This document shows positions 5,436 through 7,800 of a stretch of 7,800 bases of DNA, piece after piece; position 1 is the first letter of the stretch; each line of letters begins with the position of its first letter. A model generated the notes under the pieces. It had not been told where the DNA came from. It was given only the letters and a program-made list of their open reading frames with translations, and searched no databases. Source of the stretch: Planctomycetaceae bacterium (GTDB lineage: Bacteria; Planctomycetota; Planctomycetia; Pirellulales; Thermoguttaceae); the NCBI GenBank assembly GCA_031259095.1, contig JAIRLW010000237.1, positions 1 through 7,800 of the forward strand, written 5' to 3'. A program made the translations under genes and the position numbers.

Positions 5436-6650
5436 ATGAAAACCGGCGTTATAAAAAAAATCTTTTTTTGTTTTGTTTTTTCCTTTTTTACGGAGTTGAC
5501 GTTTCTTTGCGCCGACGAGTATTTATTGAAGGAAGGCGGGAAAATCAGAGGTGAACTTCTCAATACGGAGGAAGTTCCGCGAAAAACGTATCAGATTCGG
5601 ACGGACGACGGTTTGGAAATTGGGATTGCGTCGAAATATATTGACCGTCCGGCAAAAGGGGAACGTGAAGCGATTCTCGAATACAATGTTTTTGCGCCGT
5701 TTGAAGAGGACACGATTGAGAATCATCTGAAAATTGCGGATTGGTGTAGTAAGCATCAATTGCCGGAGTTATCACGTTTACACTGGAATCAAATTTTGGA
5801 ACACGATCCTGAACACAAATCCGCACGAAGTGTTCTTGGTTACATCAAAGGCGAAGACGGTTCATGGATAACGCAACAAGAATTGTTGAGCAGCCGCGGA
5901 CTAATTCAACGTAACGGAAGTTGGAAAACGCAGCAGCAAATCGATATTGAACAGATGCTTGAAAAACGGAAACAAGCGGAAAGTGATTGGAGGAAAAAAA
6001 TTGATGCGTGGCGAAAAGTGTTACCTAATCATGCCAAAGCGAAAAGTGAACTTTTAGCGGTAACAGATTCGTTGGCAATAACCGCGTTGTGGGACGCTTT
6101 ATTGTCGGAGCAGAACGAAGACACGCGCATCTTGTTACTCAAAGCTCTTTCGAACATTGGAACGTCGCCTGCGCTTCACCATATTGCTCGTTGGTCGATG
6201 AACACACGTGAAAATGCTGAAGTCCGCCGGACATGTTTTGATGAAATCCGCAAACATGCCGCGGCGAAACAAGCGTTGGTTGGATTTTACGCATCGCACT
6301 TAAATTCGCAACACGATGTATCAACAATTAACGCGGCGGCGGCGGCGTTGGGTGAAATTGGCGGACGTTCGGCGACGCCGCAACTTATTGATGCGTTAAT
6401 AACGGTGCACACGGAAACTAAAACCGTCAACGCTCCAGGACCGGCTTTCGGTAACATGAATAACGTAACCGGAACGCAGTTTGCTTGGGGAAATCAAAAA
6501 GTAAAAGAAGTTCGAACCAGTCGCAATCAGGAAGTTTTGAACGCCTTGATCAAACTTAGCGGAGAGAATTTTCAATACAATCAAGACGCATGGCGGACAT
6601 GGCTCATCGAATCACGGCGAACCACCTCATTCAACGCCCGACGAGGTTAA
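5436..6650 (+). CDS. Secreted HEAT-repeat protein of planctomycete type
   Basis: A 404-residue protein with an N-terminal Sec signal peptide: Lys at residues 2, 7 and 8, a Phe-rich hydrophobic core (9-24), and a probable signal peptidase I cut after L-C-A (residue 26). The cysteine lacks a proper lipobox, so a lipoprotein is unlikely. Residues about 27-72 look like a small strand-rich SH3-like domain (G-G-K-I-R-G-E ... Y-Q-I-R-T-D-D-G). A helical segment at about 95-135 carries R-L-H-W-N-Q-I-L-E-H-D-P, reading like one TPR-type unit. Then G-S-W-I-T-Q-Q (142-148) and G-S-W-K-T-Q-Q (161-167) form a near-duplicate pair. A charged linker at 170-195 leads into HEAT-like helical repeats (about 205-325), and an Asn/Gly-rich loop at 333-353 precedes the last helices. 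Acts outside the cytoplasm, probably as a protein-binding scaffold; partner unknown. It may be co-transcribed with the isomerase 150 nt downstream. Confidence 0.85.
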   Translation: MKTGVIKKIFFCFVFSFFTELTFLCADEYLLKEGGKIRGELLNTEEVPRKTYQIRTDDGLEIGIASKYIDRPAKGEREAILEYNVFAPFEEDTIENHLKIADWCSKHQLPELSRLHWNQILEHDPEHKSARSVLGYIKGEDGSWITQQELLSSRGLIQRNGSWKTQQQIDIEQMLEKRKQAESDWRKKIDAWRKVLPNHAKAKSELLAVTDSLAITALWDALLSEQNEDTRILLLKALSNIGTSPALHHIARWSMNTRENAEVRRTCFDEIRKHAAAKQALVGFYASHLNSQHDVSTINAAAAALGEIGGRSATPQLIDALITVHTETKTVNAPGPAFGNMNNVTGTQFAWGNQKVKEVRTSRNQEVLNALIKLSGENFQYNQDAWRTWLIESRRTTSFNARRG

Positions 6651-6654
6651 TAAA

Positions 6655-6690
6655 GGAATCTCTAAAAATATCATTTGCCAAAAGATTTTT
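6655..6690. repeat. 36-bp dispersed repeat, left copy
   Basis: Begins ggaatctctaaaaa and ends aaaagattttt; 33 of 36 bases match 7641-7676 in the same orientation. It starts 5 nt after the stop of the HEAT-repeat gene, in non-coding DNA. Confidence 0.8.
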
Positions 6691-6710
6691 GATTATTTTA
6701 CTTAATCGAT

Positions 6711-6780
6711 TATTTGTCCCATTAGTCCCTATCGTCTCTAAAATCCCTCTAAAAAAGGACTTTGGGGATGATAGGGACAA
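6711..6780. repeat. TGTCCC/GGGACA inverted-repeat element upstream of the isomerase gene
   Basis: GTCCCTATCGTC (6725-6736) can pair with GATGATAGGGAC (6767-6778), 12 pairs with one G-U in RNA. The outer arm tatttgtcccattag (6711-6725) resembles 564-577. It lies in the 150-nt gap between the HEAT-repeat gene and the isomerase and ends 21 nt before the isomerase ATG, so a folded transcript could affect its translation. No U-tract follows it. Confidence 0.6.
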
Positions 6781-6800
6781 AAGGAAAAAACTTTACGAAT

Positions 6801-7667
6801 ATGAAATTGGCTCTTTGCAACGAAATGTTTGAACTTTGGCGTACAGATACAGGTTTTGATTTTCCGCGTGTGTTTGATTATATTCGGCAATGCGGTTACG
6901 ATGGAGTGGAGATTGCGCCTTTCACGATTGAGCAGGATGTTTTTCATATTCCGGCAAGAAAACGGATTGAGATTTCGCGTTTAGCGGAACAGTCGGGTCT
7001 GGAAATCACCGGATTACACTGGTTGCTGGCGAAAACAGAAGGTTATTATTGGACAACGCCTGATCCGGTTCTTCGTCAAAAAACGGCGGATTATTTTCTT
7101 GAATTGATTCGGCTTTGTGCTGATCTTGGCGGAACGTACATGGTTCTTGGTTCGCCGTTGCAACGGAATTTGTTGTCCGGTGTTACAAAGAATCAGGCGT
7201 TGGACTACGCTGCCGATGTGTTGACGAAAACAATTCCGATGCTTGAAAAAAGCGGGGTTCGTATTGCGTTGGAACCGCTTGCTCCGAAGGAAACCGATTT
7301 TTTGCAAACGGCGGCAGAAGGCGTTGAGTTAATTCAAAAGATTGGCGCTCCGCAACAGATTGCTCTCCATCTCGACTGTAAGGCGATGTCGGCAGAAAAT
7401 ATTCCGATACCGGAATTGATTCGTCAATATCGGGAGTATTTAATTTATTTTCATGCTAACGATCCGAATTTACAAGGACCAGGTTTTGGCGAGTTGACTT
7501 TTGAACCGATTCTCCAATCGCTCTATGATATTGGCTATAACGGTTGGATTTCCGTCGAGGTTTTCGATTACGTTCCCGGTGTTGAATGTCTTGCAACCGA
7601 AAGTATCCGGTATCTCAAAAATTGTTTTGAAAAAATACTGGGAATCTCTAAAAAGATCGTTTGCTAA
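6801..7667 (+). CDS. TIM-barrel sugar phosphate isomerase/epimerase (xylose isomerase-like)
   Basis: A 288-residue (beta/alpha)8 protein of the AP endonuclease 2 / xylose isomerase-like superfamily, which isomerises or epimerises sugars and related hydroxy-acids with a divalent metal. The start M-K-L-A-L-C-N-E-M-F followed by C-G-Y-D-G-V-E-I-A-P-F is the usual first strand and second strand of the family, so ATG 6801 is preferred over the TTG at 6762, which lies inside a repeat. Probable metal ligands are E158 (L-E-P-L-A-P), D192 (L-H-L-D-C-K), H218 (F-H-A-N-D-P) and E253 (V-E-V-F-D-Y), in the order seen in tagatose-3-epimerase-like enzymes. Cytoplasmic, no signal peptide. The substrate is not identifiable; no sugar genes are adjacent. 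The last eight codons and stop (G-I-S-K-K-I-V-C) lie in the 36-bp dispersed repeat, so the original C-terminus was probably different. No Shine-Dalgarno sequence at proper spacing. Confidence 0.9.
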   Translation: MKLALCNEMFELWRTDTGFDFPRVFDYIRQCGYDGVEIAPFTIEQDVFHIPARKRIEISRLAEQSGLEITGLHWLLAKTEGYYWTTPDPVLRQKTADYFLELIRLCADLGGTYMVLGSPLQRNLLSGVTKNQALDYAADVLTKTIPMLEKSGVRIALEPLAPKETDFLQTAAEGVELIQKIGAPQQIALHLDCKAMSAENIPIPELIRQYREYLIYFHANDPNLQGPGFGELTFEPILQSLYDIGYNGWISVEVFDYVPGVECLATESIRYLKNCFEKILGISKKIVC

Positions 7668-7676
7668 AAGATTTTT
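7641..7676. repeat. 36-bp dispersed repeat, right copy, overlapping the end of the isomerase gene
   Basis: Same orientation as 6655-6690 with three mismatches. It covers the last eight sense codons and the TAA of the isomerase gene. A related shorter string, ggaacttctaaaaa, follows at 7690-7703. Confidence 0.8.
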
Positions 7677-7800
7677 TAATCAATTAAGGGAACTTCTAAA
7701 AACCCCCTTGTGATTATTTGATGTGATGTTATGATATTTTTGTATTTTGTTTTTCCCATTTTTTTCCACTTCATTTTAGGATAGGTTTATTTTATGTCCC
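7668..7800. other. AT-rich intergenic end of window
   Basis: No ORF, RNA gene or convincing terminator. It holds the tail of the 36-bp repeat, a shorter relative of it, and pyrimidine-rich DNA. The last ten bases (tttatgtccc) are the exact inverse complement of 613-622, suggesting that another TGTCCC/GGGACA element begins here. Confidence 0.5.

Noticed and set aside
6762..6800. N-terminal extension of the isomerase from TTG 6762
   Set aside because: The extra 13 codons lie in the right arm of the inverted repeat and do not fit the family N-terminus, which begins at ATG 6801.
7501..7713. 70-codon plus ORF overlapping the isomerase 3' end
   Set aside because: Out-of-frame shadow of the isomerase extended through the 36-bp repeat. 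Its resemblance to the end of the ORF at 6590-6832 comes only from the shared repeat.

Overview
The window looks like a chromosomal segment of a Planctomycetota bacterium of rather low G+C, possibly one of the gut-associated Pirellulales/Thermoguttaceae-type lineages. This is an inference. It rests mainly on the secreted HEAT-repeat protein at 5436-6650, whose N-terminal layout (SH3-like strand region, a helical R-L-H-W-x-x-I-L segment, then two G-S-W-x-T-Q-Q motifs) I associate with planctomycetes. It is also supported by the lack of a clear Shine-Dalgarno sequence before every long gene whose start is visible, and by intergenic palindromes of the CCCTGAAAGGGC / CCTACCCC type. No rRNA, tRNA or CRISPR array was seen.

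Left half, minus strand (about 3323 down to 1): a tryptophan operon. A near-consensus promoter (TTGACA-17-TAAAAT) is followed by a 31-codon leader peptide, not previously called as an ORF because of its size. The leader has two Trp codons in W-R-F-W. Downstream lie mutually exclusive RNA hairpins ending in a U-tract terminator, then a second U-tract terminator, then trpE (anthranilate synthase component I). Directly after trpE, with gaps of only 24 and 29 nt, come a HEPN-domain protein (HepT type, R-x4-H-x-Y) and a minimal nucleotidyltransferase (MntA type, G-S-x10-D-x-D). Together they form a type VII-like toxin-antitoxin module. After a 168-nt gap holding a GGGACA/TGTCCC inverted repeat comes the 5' third of trpB, which runs off the left edge. 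The toxin-antitoxin pair thus sits inside the trp operon and should share the transcript controlled by the Trp attenuator.

Middle (3324-3659): a non-coding divergent region with a CTTTTA hexamer tract and an 18-bp tandem repeat, then a weak candidate promoter for the plus-strand genes.

Right half, plus strand: an alpha-oxoamine synthase-family PLP enzyme (3660-4937); a 0.3-kb MITE/REP-like element with perfect 21-bp terminal inverted repeats, nested palindromes and a third terminal copy (4942-5254); a secreted HEAT-repeat protein (5436-6650); and a TIM-barrel sugar phosphate isomerase/epimerase (6801-7667). The last gene is bracketed by two copies of a 36-bp dispersed repeat, one of which supplies its final codons and stop. 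The window ends in AT-rich DNA that appears to enter another TGTCCC-type repeat.

The most interesting system is the trp control region: a classical ribosome-mediated attenuator, apparently with two chained terminators, that also governs an embedded HEPN/MNT module.
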